Part shown: piece by piece, positions 1 through 8,018 of the stretch
How the letters are laid out: each line of letters opens with the position of its first letter
How positions within the stretch are numbered: the stretch's first letter is position 1
NCBI GenBank assembly: GCA_031547595.1
Contig: JAVBRU010000124.1
Span: 1-24,685 of the forward strand
Direction: 5' to 3'
Length of the DNA stretch: 24,685 nt
DNA from: JAVBRU01 sp031547595
GTDB taxonomy: Bacteria; Bacillota; Clostridia; Christensenellales; Aristaeellaceae
The notes under the pieces: model-generated
Database searches by the model: none
What the model saw: only the letters and a program-made list of their open reading frames with translations
What the model was told of the DNA's origin: nothing
Program-made: the position numbers and the translations under genes

Positions 1-1847
1 GCCAGCCCCGCTGTGTGGGCCCAGCCGGAAGCGCCTTGCTGCGCCGCGCCGCGCTGATCCTGCATGATGGAAAACATCACCACATCGCCGCTGACAGGGT
101 CGATCATGGCGCTGGGGCCGGTGAACACATTGCAGCCGTAATCCAGCATGCGAGGAAGGCCGCCAAAGGCTTCATCAGGGGTAAAATGGCAGGTATCTTT
201 GTCAAAGCTGCCCAGAAAATAATAGATTTTGTTGTCCGCAATGCTGGCGGGGGCAGGGGAAAACACAAACATATACCGGGTGATGCTGCCTGCGGCGCTA
301 GATACCGGCAGCAGAATGGGCAGCTCCCAGCTGGTGCCATACAGGGTGGATTGCTTCTCCATCTCATAGATGGGGCCGCGGTATACCCAATTTTGGGCAA
401 TGCTGCCATCCTGTTTTAGTTCCAGCGTATCGGTGGTGTACATCAGCGCACTGCCCCCTGCCGAGGCGGTGGAACCGGAACACACCAGCATATACCAGAT
501 GCCGTTGTCATACCAGATGGAGGGATCGCGAAACTCGCCTTTGCGCCCTTGTCCGGCCTTTTGAATGACTGCCAGCTCATCAGAAATGATCCATTCTATC
601 AGTTCCGGATCGCTCAAGTCTTTCGGGTAGGCCACGCCGATATTCTGATTGGAGATCAGGCTATCGCTGCTGCTAAAAAAAGCATCATTACCCGACGTGA
701 AAAACAGCAGCGGCACGCCGTTGACGTCATAAGCCGCACAGCCCGACCATACGCCGTCGGGCACCACAGAGTACTCGGTGGGCACGATGGCCTCCTGGAC
801 GGGCGTCCAATGCACCATGTCGGGGGAGACCAGGTGTCCCCAGCAGATGTTGCGCCAGTAGGAGCCGGTCATGTTGGCCTGGTAAAACAGATGATACATG
901 CCGTTAAAATACATCGGCGCGTGCGGCTCGTTCATCCAGAACTGATAGGGGCCTCCGTGATACTGGGGCCGGGTCACATCATTTGTGAGCAGGTTTTGCA
1001 GCCAGATGTCCTCAAAGGCAATGGCCGGGATCTCAGCTTCGTCATATAACTGAATGACTTCATTTTCGGTCAGGGCGCGGGTGTACACCTTCAGCTCGTC
1101 CACATAGCCGCTGCACATGTTGATAAAGCCGGCCGCCAGCCGCTGCGCGGCATCATTGCGGCCGATGGTCAGCTGCTTGTTTTTGGCGGGACTGATTTCA
1201 GACCCCTCAGGAACCGAGCGGGAGGCCACCAGCTCCCCATTGAGATACAGGCACATTTCTCCTGCCGCGCTGTCAAAGGTGGCAACCACGTGGTTCCAGG
1301 CATACTTTTTCAGATTGTCGCCGTTGGTCCAGATGGTCAGCCATTTTTCGCCGGTGCCCACCTGGAAGCTGAGACGACCAAAGCGCTGATAGCCCAGGAT
1401 GAAGCCTTGCTTGGCGGCTTGGTCGCTTTGGCTGATGATGCCCGTCAGGCTGGCGGTGCCTTTATCTGCGGCACCCGGGTCGTCCCATTCAAAGGTGCGG
1501 GGGGCGATCCATACGCTGATGCTCAGCTGCTTGCCACCTACAGCGGCGGCGCTTTTTTTGTAGGAAAGATATGTGGAAGCGCCGTCAAACAGCAAACACC
1601 CGCCCCGGATGCCCTGCTGCCGCCATTGTGGCTGCTGATCATTCATATTGATGGCGTGGGCAAAGGCATAGTTCAGCGTGGCATCGGGCAGATTGCCGGC
1701 TGCGTCATAAACAGTCAAGCCTTCGCCCTCGTCAAAGGGCAGATACAGCAGGAGATCCTTTTCAGTTGATTCCGCTGTTTCTCCCAGGGCTATGCCGCCC
1801 ATCAGCAGCAAAAGTGCCAGCAGAAAGCGAATGCGCTGCATCATCAT
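1..1847 (-). CDS. Secreted LamG-GH32 glycoside hydrolase (fructanase-like), 3' end beyond the left edge
   Basis: This is an unbroken minus-strand frame of about 615 codons with no stop before the window edge, so the C-terminus is missing. The start has three consecutive ATG codons (1847, 1844, 1841) behind a GAGGTGA ribosome site. Residues 1-23 form a Sec signal peptide. Residues about 32-255 form a LamG/concanavalin-type sandwich (LYLPFDEGEG, WNHVVATFD, YVDELKVYTRAL). A GH32 five-blade catalytic domain begins near residue 290 (WMNEPHAPMYFNG, YHLFYQ, WGHLVSPDMVHW). The RDP motif of the family is at 440-442 and the likely acid/base Glu is at 508 in WELP. GH32 enzymes hydrolyse beta-fructosides such as levan, inulin or sucrose outside the cell. 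The usual nucleophile Asp of WMNDPNG is replaced by Glu307. The gene follows the triple-module protein by 59 bases and is probably co-transcribed with it. Family assignment is firm; the exact substrate is inference. Confidence 0.88.
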   Translation of the reverse strand, partial: MMMQRIRFLLALLLLMGGIALGETAESTEKDLLLYLPFDEGEGLTVYDAAGNLPDATLNYAFAHAINMNDQQPQWRQQGIRGGCLLFDGASTYLSYKKSAAAVGGKQLSISVWIAPRTFEWDDPGAADKGTASLTGIISQSDQAAKQGFILGYQRFGRLSFQVGTGEKWLTIWTNGDNLKKYAWNHVVATFDSAAGEMCLYLNGELVASRSVPEGSEISPAKNKQLTIGRNDAAQRLAAGFINMCSGYVDELKVYTRALTENEVIQLYDEAEIPAIAFEDIWLQNLLTNDVTRPQYHGGPYQFWMNEPHAPMYFNGMYHLFYQANMTGSYWRNICWGHLVSPDMVHWTPVQEAIVPTEYSVVPDGVWSGCAAYDVNGVPLLFFTSGNDAFFSSSDSLISNQNIGVAYPKDLSDPELIEWIISDELAVIQKAGQGRKGEFRDPSIWYDNGIWYMLVCSGSTASAGGSALMYTTDTLELKQDGSIAQNWVYRGPIYEMEKQSTLYGTSWELPILLPVSSAAGSITRYMFVFSPAPASIADNKIYYFLGSFDKDTCHFTPDEAFGGLPRMLDYGCNVFTGPSAMIDPVSGDVVMFSIMQDQRGAAQQGASGWAHTAGL

Positions 1848-1869
1848 TTCTCACCTCATTGTAAAGCGT

Positions 1870-1896
1870 CCGGGCCGGAAGCGGTTTCCGGCCCGG
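1870..1896 (-). repeat. GC-rich intercistronic hairpin between the module protein and GH32 genes
   Basis: A perfect 11-bp inverted repeat (CCGGGCCGGAA / TTCCGGCCCGG) with a 5-base loop lies in the 59-base gap. No T-run follows on the minus strand, so it is unlikely to be a full terminator. A structure here could stabilise the upstream message or partly reduce transcription into the GH32 gene; that role is inference. Confidence 0.75.
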
Positions 1897-1906
1897 GCGC
1901 CGCAGT

Positions 1907-4060
1907 TTATTTCAGGTTAACAGCCAACTGCCAGGGGATCTGCACGGGCTCGCCGGTGGCGCCGTCGCCCACCTCGTCATACAGGGCGGCATAGTCGGGG
2001 GCTGCTTCGTAATAGGTGACGATCTCGTCAAAGAAGGCCTGTGCCCAGCCGTCCACCTGCTCGTCGCACAGCTCAATGTACATTTCCTGGCCGATGTAGC
2101 TTGTCAAATCGATCACATAAGTGCCCATGTCTGCCCAGGAGCCGCCGGCCGCCAGGGAGGGGAAGTTGACATCGCTGAAGCGGGTCTGCTTGTAGTAGCC
2201 GATCTGAGTGCCGTCTGCCAGATACACGCGCACAGCGGCGGCATTGGCACCCATGCGCACTGAGATATAGCCCGCGCCGGACAGCACAAAGTTGGTGGAG
2301 CGCAGCGTCCAGGTGGCACCTTCTTCAATGCCGGTGTTCCAGCCATCCAGATGATAGTTGCCTGCCTGGTTGTAGGGCAGGTTCTCGCCCCAGTAGGTGT
2401 TAGCAGAAATCACGCCGGACATCTGGCCTACCACCACGGCGAAGTCACCGTTTACGGCGGTCCAGCCTGCCAGGTTGCCTGCTTCAAAGCCGCCGTTGGC
2501 AATGCTCCGGTTATCAGCCATGGCCACCACGGTGAAATAGGCTTCGAGCGATTTGCCTTCGTGCTCCACAGCATAGGTTACCTGGGCATAGCCGGCTTCG
2601 TTCAGGTCAAAGGCTTCAAAGCCTTCTGTGTAATCCACCCCATTATAACACACGTTTGTGACAGTAAAGCCGCTAATTTCGGAACTGCCGTAAGTGGACC
2701 TGGCATCCTTCAGGCAGGCTGTCAGGTCCATCACGCCAAGGTCTGTCACCACATTGCCCACATACCCGGTGATGGTCAGGGCCTCCAGCGGCACGGGGTA
2801 GGGATATTTGCTGTAATAGTTGCGCAGGGCGCTCAGGTCGTCATAGGAGGCAGAAGAGTAGGTTTCATTTTGAATCTTTTCTACCTGCTCCACGGCCAAG
2901 GCGGCCACTTCGTCACGGGTGAGGCTGACGCGGAAATCGTCCACATTCATAAAGGCGAAGGCGGAGGTATCGTTGGCATCCACCACCTTGATATATAGAA
3001 CCTTGCCCAAATGCTCGCTGGCATCCACGTAATAGCGCAGCAGCGTGAGCGCCAGGGAGGGGTCGCTGAAGTATGTGTTTTCCTGCCGGATCAGTTCTTC
3101 ATCGGTTTCGGCATCGCAAATGGCCACATAGCAGTTTTTGTTGCCTGCGCCCATCATGAAGGTGATATAGCCATCGCCGCCCAGGGTGAACTTGGTGGAG
3201 CGAATAGCACCGGTCGCGCTTTCCGGGGTGGCTCCGTTGTTGCTGCCATCCAGGTAATAGTCGCCATCGCCATACACAATGCGGTCGGTCCAGTAATACT
3301 GGCTGGTGGGCACGATGTTGGCAACGGTCAGCGCCTTGCCCTCCAGCAGCAGCCAGCCTGTCATATCGCCCGTTTCAAAGCTGCCGTTCACAATGGAGGT
3401 AGAGGCGGGGTCTTCTTCAAAGCCCTTGTAGGCATATTCCTCGATCTGCCGGGCATAATCGGCTGCCGCAGCGGCAACTTCGTCTTCGGTCTGGCAGATG
3501 TGGAAGGCGTCCAGGTTGAGATAGGCGTAATCATCGCCGTCATCGTTGTCTGTCGCCACAATGTACAGGGTCTTGCCGATGTAGGCCGACAGATCCACCG
3601 TGCGGGTGATCAGGTGATCGGTGATGCCAAGGCCGTCGCAATCGGTGTTGGCCACCCGGGCCAGCGCCACGTCGTTTCCTTCTTCAAAGAACTGCACATA
3701 GCATTTTTCGGTGTTCTTACCTGCGCCGATCTTGAAGCTGATGACGCCGGTGCCGCTCAGCACAAAGGGAGCTGAGGTCAGTGTGCCGCGCATGACGGCA
3801 TTGCCGCCCTTGATGCCGCAAAAATAGTATTCGCCGCTTTTTTCCATGGGTGTGCCATAGATTTTTTCGTCGCTGACCACGCCGCGCACGTTGAAGGCGG
3901 CATCTTTGCGGGTCCAGCTGATCCAGCGGCCGTCGGTGCTGAGCTCTTCAAAGTCTCCGTTGGGGATATCCGCCGTTTCGGCCACTGCCGAAAAGACGCA
4001 GCCAATGCCCAGCAGCAATACCAGCGCTGCTACCAGAAGGGCTTTCATAGGGTTCTTCAT
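1907..4060 (-). CDS. Secreted protein with three fructanase-type beta-sandwich modules, no catalytic domain
   Basis: The protein has 717 residues. I chose the ATG at 4060 because a Sec signal peptide (MKNPMKALLVAALVLLLGIG, cleavage near AVA-ET) begins there and an AAGGAA site precedes it. An upstream in-frame start at 4183 falls inside the promoter. Three related modules occupy about residues 31-190, 222-382 and 518-686. Each opens with NG(D/S/G)FE and a W. Each continues with a T(L/I)(T/R)S..F.LSG.G.I.F..GAG core and ends with a YIG/LGK..YI strand and an Asp-containing loop (LNLDAF, MNVDDF, FFDEIVTYYE). From memory this module accompanies GH32 fructanases of gut Firmicutes. An Ig-like linker lies at about 425-513. 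There is no LPXTG motif, lipobox or SLH domain. No catalytic motif is visible. It probably binds fructan for the neighbouring GH32 enzyme; binding is inference. Confidence 0.82.
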   Translation of the reverse strand: MKNPMKALLVAALVLLLGIGCVFSAVAETADIPNGDFEELSTDGRWISWTRKDAAFNVRGVVSDEKIYGTPMEKSGEYYFCGIKGGNAVMRGTLTSAPFVLSGTGVISFKIGAGKNTEKCYVQFFEEGNDVALARVANTDCDGLGITDHLITRTVDLSAYIGKTLYIVATDNDDGDDYAYLNLDAFHICQTEDEVAAAAADYARQIEEYAYKGFEEDPASTSIVNGSFETGDMTGWLLLEGKALTVANIVPTSQYYWTDRIVYGDGDYYLDGSNNGATPESATGAIRSTKFTLGGDGYITFMMGAGNKNCYVAICDAETDEELIRQENTYFSDPSLALTLLRYYVDASEHLGKVLYIKVVDANDTSAFAFMNVDDFRVSLTRDEVAALAVEQVEKIQNETYSSASYDDLSALRNYYSKYPYPVPLEALTITGYVGNVVTDLGVMDLTACLKDARSTYGSSEISGFTVTNVCYNGVDYTEGFEAFDLNEAGYAQVTYAVEHEGKSLEAYFTVVAMADNRSIANGGFEAGNLAGWTAVNGDFAVVVGQMSGVISANTYWGENLPYNQAGNYHLDGWNTGIEEGATWTLRSTNFVLSGAGYISVRMGANAAAVRVYLADGTQIGYYKQTRFSDVNFPSLAAGGSWADMGTYVIDLTSYIGQEMYIELCDEQVDGWAQAFFDEIVTYYEAAPDYAALYDEVGDGATGEPVQIPWQLAVNLK

Positions 4061-4127
4061 GTTGTGTTCCGCTTCCTTTCCCATAGCTTGATTCGGTGAG
4101 GTGATGAGGGTGTGGTAAAGTGGTTCA

Positions 4128-4141
4128 GTGTAACGTTTCAC
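4128..4141. promoter_or_regulatory. LacI-family-like operator, copy 1
   Basis: The sequence GTGTAACGTTTCAC is a palindrome around a central CG, mismatched only at positions 4 and 11. It has the AACGTT core typical of LacI/GalR-family operators. It starts a few bases downstream of the predicted start site of the minus-strand promoter, a classic repressor position. Copy 2 at 4309 shares the 14 bases TAACGTTTCACGAA with it (4131-4144 and 4312-4325). Confidence 0.65.
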
Positions 4142-4154
4142 GAACGATGATTTT

Positions 4155-4183
4155 AGTATAAGTCTTGCACATTCATTTGTCAA
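4155..4183 (-). promoter_or_regulatory. Sigma-A-type promoter for the module-protein/GH32 operon
   Basis: On the minus strand TTGACA (4183-4178) is followed after exactly 17 bases by TATACT (4160-4155). This is close to the vegetative consensus. The predicted start is near 4148, giving a leader of about 88 bases before the ATG at 4060. Confidence 0.75.
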
Positions 4184-4263
4184 GCAAAAGAATGTACTTT
4201 TTGTGATGATATTTCAAATATACTGCCATTCCTTCGTTGAAAATATAAAAATCGGAGAAGGTA

Positions 4264-4292
4264 TTGACATGTGCCTTAAATAGTGCTACTGT
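4264..4292 (+). promoter_or_regulatory. Sigma-A-type promoter for the orphan sugar-binding protein
   Basis: TTGACA (4264-4269), a 17-base spacer and TACTGT (4287-4292) form a good vegetative promoter. The predicted start is near 4299, and operator copy 2 begins about 10 bases later. The resulting leader to the ATG at 4421 is about 120 bases. Confidence 0.7.
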
Positions 4293-4308
4293 AATGATGT
4301 TTTATGGC

Positions 4309-4322
4309 ATATAACGTTTCAC
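4309..4322. promoter_or_regulatory. LacI-family-like operator, copy 2
   Basis: ATATAACGTTTCAC shares the TAACGTTTCAC core and the following GAA with copy 1, 181 bases away, but its left half-site is degenerate (ATA in place of GTG). It lies just downstream of the predicted start of the plus-strand promoter, mirroring copy 1. Two operators bracketing divergent promoters could allow repression loops; that is inference. Confidence 0.58.
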
Positions 4323-4420
4323 GAAATCAAATCACAACATTCGGCAGCGTGGTAACTGCCGGGAGAAAGGAATTGAGCCACGTACTGAATGACATGAACG
4401 CCAGAAAGAGAGGTATCATC

Positions 4421-6049
4421 ATGAAACAGTCCTTTGCAAAGCGCATCAGCCTCGTTCTTTGCCTGTGCATGCTGTTTACATTAGCTGTTGCTCCGGCGCA
4501 GGCCGCAGGGCAGACGGATTTCTACATCATGGGCGGCATGAGCGCCCTGTCTGCCGGGTATGACAGCAACCCTGTGTTGCTCCAACTGCAAGAAGACGCG
4601 GGTATTTCCATAGAATGGGATACTATGAGCGATTCTTTGTCCGAGCAGGTGAACATCCGCATTGCCGGCCGCCAGCTGCCCGATGCCTTTATGGGCGTGG
4701 GGTTCAACAACTATGACATCGCCACCTACGGGGAAGACGAGGTGTTTATCGATCTGACTCCCTACATCAATGCCGATGTGATGCCCAACCTGACCCAAAT
4801 TCTGGAGGAGCACCCTGACATCCGCAGCGCTATTACCATGTCGGACGGCTGCATTTATGGCTTACCCGCTGCCGAGCAGATGGGCACCGCCGGTGTAGGT
4901 ATTGACCAGGATATGAGCATCTACACCATTCCCCAATTTTCCATGATCAACAAGGCATGGCTGGATGCGCTAGGCCTTTCTGTGCCCACCACCCTTAATG
5001 AGCTATATGCCTGTTTGAAGGCCTTTGCCGATAACGACATGTCTGCCACCTATTACGGCAACGCGCCGGGCACCACCATCCCTATGTCCACTGGCTTTGA
5101 TCAGTGGTGCTGGGGTCAGAACATTTTCTATGCCGGCTTTGGCTTCACCAACTGGCCCAATGATGTTATCAGCGATCTGGTGCTGCGGGACGATGGCAAG
5201 GTGGAGTTTGTCAGCGCCACCGATAACTATCGCCAAGCTGTGACCTATTTCCACGACTGGTATGCCGAGGGCCTGGTGGACATCGAAATGTTCTCTCAGG
5301 ACACCAACCAGCTCATCGCCAAGTGCTCTCAGGGGTATGTGGGCGTGGCCACCTGGTGGTATATAGAGGAGATCATGGGGGATAAGTCGACTGATTATGT
5401 GTTCCTGCCCGTGCTTGAAGGCCCGGACGGCACCTACAATGTCACCGTGCGCGATGGCGGCACTGTCAATTCCGGCAACCTGAACATTACCAGCGCCTGC
5501 GAATCCCCGGAAAATCTGCTGCGCTTCTTTGACATGTGGTATGATGGCGAAGTGGTCATGCAGCTGCAGTACGGCCCCATCGGCACCTATTTCACCCATC
5601 AGGATGAAAACGGCATGTGGATATCCATCACGGATGCTAAGAGCCGCGAAGCCTATGGCAAGAGCGCCGGCGAGCTGAAGGGCAACAATGAAGTGTATGG
5701 CCCCAAGCTGATCCTCAGCAAGTATTACAATGATGTGTTCTATATGGAAGACCGTGCCATTGTGCGCTTGAACGACCTGTATTACAGCTGGGTAGAGCCC
5801 TATGTGGACAGCCTGATTACCTATCCCATCGACTGTGTGTATACCGAAAAGGAGCTGGAGGTCATTGACCGCTATAAGGCGGACTTTGAAAGCGCGGTGT
5901 CCGAGCAGGAAGCCCTCTGGCTGAAAAACGGCGGCCCCACCGATCAGGAATGGAACGACTATTGCATTAAGCTGGTCAAAAACTGCGGCATGGAAAAGCT
6001 GCTGGAGGTATACCAGAATGCCTACGACCGCTACGTTGCCGCTCAATAA
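4421..6049 (+). CDS. Extracellular sugar-binding protein of a carbohydrate ABC transporter (LplA-like), orphan
   Basis: The protein has 542 residues. The ATG at 4421 is preferred because a Sec signal peptide starts there (MKQSFAKRISLVLCLCMLFT, cleavage near AQA-AG) behind AGAGAGG. An in-frame start at 4304 would put it at the transcription start site. The mature part reads like a family 1 solute-binding protein of the LplA/YtcQ type: a PDAF segment, DGCIYGLPA, and MINKAWLDALGLSVPTTLNEL, the typical hinge segment of these long binding proteins. No lipobox cysteine is present at the cleavage site. No permease adjoins it, and a terminator follows, so it must borrow a membrane partner encoded elsewhere. 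Its divergent, co-operated promoter ties it to the fructan genes, so a fructo-oligosaccharide ligand is likely but inferred. Confidence 0.86.
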   Translation: MKQSFAKRISLVLCLCMLFTLAVAPAQAAGQTDFYIMGGMSALSAGYDSNPVLLQLQEDAGISIEWDTMSDSLSEQVNIRIAGRQLPDAFMGVGFNNYDIATYGEDEVFIDLTPYINADVMPNLTQILEEHPDIRSAITMSDGCIYGLPAAEQMGTAGVGIDQDMSIYTIPQFSMINKAWLDALGLSVPTTLNELYACLKAFADNDMSATYYGNAPGTTIPMSTGFDQWCWGQNIFYAGFGFTNWPNDVISDLVLRDDGKVEFVSATDNYRQAVTYFHDWYAEGLVDIEMFSQDTNQLIAKCSQGYVGVATWWYIEEIMGDKSTDYVFLPVLEGPDGTYNVTVRDGGTVNSGNLNITSACESPENLLRFFDMWYDGEVVMQLQYGPIGTYFTHQDENGMWISITDAKSREAYGKSAGELKGNNEVYGPKLILSKYYNDVFYMEDRAIVRLNDLYYSWVEPYVDSLITYPIDCVYTEKELEVIDRYKADFESAVSEQEALWLKNGGPTDQEWNDYCIKLVKNCGMEKLLEVYQNAYDRYVAAQ

Positions 6050-6135
6050 ATAGGGAGAGGACGTCAATGGCTGCGCGCCCCTGAAACCCGCGGCAGGGGA
6101 AAGATCCCTCTGCACCCGCATGTAGGGTAGAATAT

Positions 6136-6169
6136 GGACTGCTTGCATTTCCTGCAGGCAGTCCTTTTA
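6136..6169 (+). terminator. Rho-independent terminator after the orphan binding protein
   Basis: A 12-bp stem (6136-6147 with 6153-6164, one G-T pair) and a 5-base loop are followed by TTTT. A weaker 6-bp hairpin (CCCCTG/CAGGGG) at 6078-6099 precedes it. This closes the binding-protein transcript. Confidence 0.85.
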
Positions 6170-6207
6170 TCAATGCGCCTGTTCATTCCGCTATATGATG
6201 CTTAATA

Positions 6208-6237
6208 TTAACTAAAACATTAAAGCTTTCATATAAT
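6208..6237 (+). promoter_or_regulatory. Possible promoter before the transposase-like fragment
   Basis: A perfect TATAAT (6232-6237) lies 18 bases after TTAACT (6208-6213), which matches the -35 consensus at four of six positions. The surroundings are AT-rich. The -35 is weak, so this is tentative. Confidence 0.35.
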
Positions 6238-6271
6238 AGTGCTCCGTGGCATAATAGGAGCCGGGGGATGC

Positions 6272-6568
6272 ATGAACGTAAAACGAGTAGAGTTCACAGA
6301 AGCGGAGCAAAGGGAGATCGCTACAGAGCTAAAGAAGGAACATCTTGCGCACGTATACAAGAGATTGATGGCACTGAAGTACAAGGCAATCCAAGGGACG
6401 CGAAGCGATGAGGCCGGGAAGCTGCTTGGGCTGTACCCAAGCAGCTTGAACCGAATCGTCAGCCGATACAAGGCAGATGCAATCGAAGTTTATGGACAAC
6501 CCTACTCGGGTTGCCTCTATATACACACAGAACTTGGTTCATCGAGGCATTGTCGAGAAAGTTTATGA
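6272..6568 (+). pseudogene. Short HTH protein, probable N-terminal relic of an IS630-type transposase
   Basis: The frame encodes 98 residues from an ATG at 6272 behind AGGAG. Residues 8-72 look like the winged-helix N-terminus of IS630-type transposases: an acidic first helix, then RLMALKYKAIQGTRSDEAGK, then GLYPSSLNRIVSRYKADAIE as the recognition helix. After about residue 78 the sequence no longer resembles the family and stops, and I find no DDE catalytic domain in any plus frame downstream to 6630. No terminal inverted repeats are evident. It could instead be a free-standing small DNA-binding protein. The shortness and abrupt loss of similarity favour a decayed mobile element. Confidence 0.45.
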
Positions 6569-6631
6569 GTTTTCCATATCTGGTTTTTTGGTGCTGGTTA
6601 TGGTATATTATTCTTTGAAAGGGTGATTTTT

Positions 6632-6889
6632 ATGGGTGAGCTATCCAATCTGCCCAACATCGGGCCGGTGGTGGAAGAACAATTGCAGCGTGCGGGCATC
6701 CATACCTACGAGCAGCTCAAGGAAGCGGGTGCGCAGGTGGCGTGGCTCAAAATCCAGGCGTTTGACCCGTCCGCGTGCATTCATCGGCTGCTGTCGTTTG
6801 AGGGCGCTATACGCGGCATCAAAAAGGCACAGCTGCCGGAGGATGTGAAGGACGAGCTTCGAGCGTTTTACCGTGCCCACAAGCTGTGA
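6632..6889 (+). CDS. Stand-alone TfoX C-terminal domain protein
   Basis: The protein has 85 residues from the ATG at 6632, eight bases after AAAGGG; an in-frame GTG at 6623 lies inside that ribosome site. It matches the TfoX/Sxy C-terminal helix-hairpin-helix fold: LSNLPNIGPVVEEQLQRAGI, then the TYEQLKEAGA helix, then LLSFEGAIRGIKKAQLPEDV. The N-terminal TfoX domain is absent, as is common for single-domain versions. Proteobacterial TfoX regulates competence, but the isolated domain in Gram-positives has no established role. It opens a tight cluster with the ASCH and GNAT genes, 16 bases before the next start. Confidence 0.8.
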   Translation: MGELSNLPNIGPVVEEQLQRAGIHTYEQLKEAGAQVAWLKIQAFDPSACIHRLLSFEGAIRGIKKAQLPEDVKDELRAFYRAHKL

Positions 6890-6905
6890 ATAGGAAGGAA
6901 CATAT

Positions 6906-7361
6906 ATGACTGTTGATCAGTTCTGGCAACAATTTTTGCAGGATACAGGCAAAGATAGCGGCACCACCTATTTCGAAAGCTTCTTCTTTGGCTTGACGGA
7001 AGACTTGGCGAGCGAGCTGCTGGCGCTGGTGCTTTGCGGCAAAAAGCGCGCAACGGCCAGTAGTTTGCAATCGTTTGGGAAGCTCGGGCAAAGGCCACCG
7101 CAGCCGGGGGATTACAGCATCGTGACCGACTTTGCGGGGAACCCGAAATGTGTGATCCGGACGGTGTCCACGATGGTGCTGCCCTTTAACGAAATGACCT
7201 TTGACATCTGCAAGCGCGAGGGCGAGGATGACTGCTTAGAATCCTGGCAGGCGGGGCACCGGCGCTTTTTCGGCATGGAGGCGCGGCAGATGGGCTATGA
7301 GTTCACCGAAGATATGCCTGTGCTGTTTGAGGATTTTGAAGTGGTGTATGTAAACGTATGA
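6906..7361 (+). CDS. ASCH-domain (PUA-like) protein
   Basis: The 151-residue protein starts behind AGGAAGG with close spacing. It has the ASCH pattern: a helix with FGLTEDLASELLALVLCGKK, the conserved KRATAS turn near residue 48, QPGDYSIVTDFAGNPKCVIR as the beta-barrel core, then FNEMTFDICKREGED and a C-terminal DMPVLFEDFEVV strand. ASCH domains are PUA-like beta-barrels thought to bind RNA or modified nucleosides, and some hydrolyse acylated cytidines. The true substrate here is unknown. The last four bases overlap the next start (ATGA), so the downstream acetyltransferase is probably translationally coupled. Confidence 0.85.
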   Translation: MTVDQFWQQFLQDTGKDSGTTYFESFFFGLTEDLASELLALVLCGKKRATASSLQSFGKLGQRPPQPGDYSIVTDFAGNPKCVIRTVSTMVLPFNEMTFDICKREGEDDCLESWQAGHRRFFGMEARQMGYEFTEDMPVLFEDFEVVYVNV

Positions 7362-7993
7362 TAGATCAGCAAGCATATCTGAAAGCCCCTTGCAGAGCGT
7401 CCTCTTTGCCGTATTGGAAAACAAATTCCTTTGTGTTGCCATCGCATATGCGGGTGCAGCGCGAGGAAGAGTATGTGCCGGATGCGGGCTGGGCAGAGGA
7501 ACGGTATTTTAAGCTGATGCACAGCCTTTTGCAGGTGGATGAGCCGCGCCTGCCGGAGGGAATGCGATTCGCCCTGGCAGATGGCAGGCAGGACGCCGCG
7601 CGCATAGCGGCGCTCATCAATGCCTGCTATACCGATATTTCGGTAGAAGAAGCCGATGTGATTTCGTGGACGGAGCTTTCGGTATACTGCCCGGAGCTAT
7701 GGGTGTATGTTCTGGACGACGAACAGCCTGTGGCGCTGGGCATTGCGGAGCTGGACGCAGGGATAGGGGAGGGCATCCTGGACTGGGTTCAGGTGTTGCC
7801 TTCCGCGCGGGGGCAGGGCGTGGGCAAAGCGCTGGTGAATGAGCTGCTGCGGCGGATGAAAGGCCGGGCAGACTTTGCCACAGTATCCGGCAAAGCGGAC
7901 AACCCCTGCGCACCGGCGCGGCTGTATCAGGCGTGTGGGTTTAGCGGCGAAGTGATATGGCATGTGCAGTGGAAAATACCAGAACGCGTATAG
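7358..7993 (+). CDS. GNAT-family N-acetyltransferase
   Basis: The protein has 211 residues. The acetyl-CoA-binding motif A is clear near residues 142-170: LDWVQVLPSARGQGVGKALV, with the R/Q-x-x-G-x-G/A pyrophosphate loop. It is followed by NELLRRM and the closing strand AATVSGKADN/ARLYQACGF-type region (here FATVSGKADNPCAPARLYQA). The N-terminal 60 residues are poorly conserved and may be a separate small lobe. The substrate is not predictable. The start codon overlaps the ASCH stop by ATGA. The gene ends in TAG, showing that amber is a normal stop here. Confidence 0.87.
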   Translation: MIDQQAYLKAPCRASSLPYWKTNSFVLPSHMRVQREEEYVPDAGWAEERYFKLMHSLLQVDEPRLPEGMRFALADGRQDAARIAALINACYTDISVEEADVISWTELSVYCPELWVYVLDDEQPVALGIAELDAGIGEGILDWVQVLPSARGQGVGKALVNELLRRMKGRADFATVSGKADNPCAPARLYQACGFSGEVIWHVQWKIPERV

Positions 7994-8018
7994 AAAAATC
8001 ATAGAGGGGACATCATCG

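Noticed and set aside
4000..4060. Lipoprotein signal in the triple-module protein (LLGIGC)
   Set aside because: The residue three before Cys is Gly, not Leu/Val/Ile, and a better AVA-ET cleavage site follows.
4128..4141. CcpA catabolite (cre) site
   Set aside because: The spacing between TG and CA is two bases shorter than in the cre consensus, so a different LacI-family member is more likely.
5003..6148. A 381-codon minus-strand frame opposite the orphan binding protein
   Set aside because: It reads through the terminator hairpin region and shows no family pattern, while the plus strand encodes a clear solute-binding protein.
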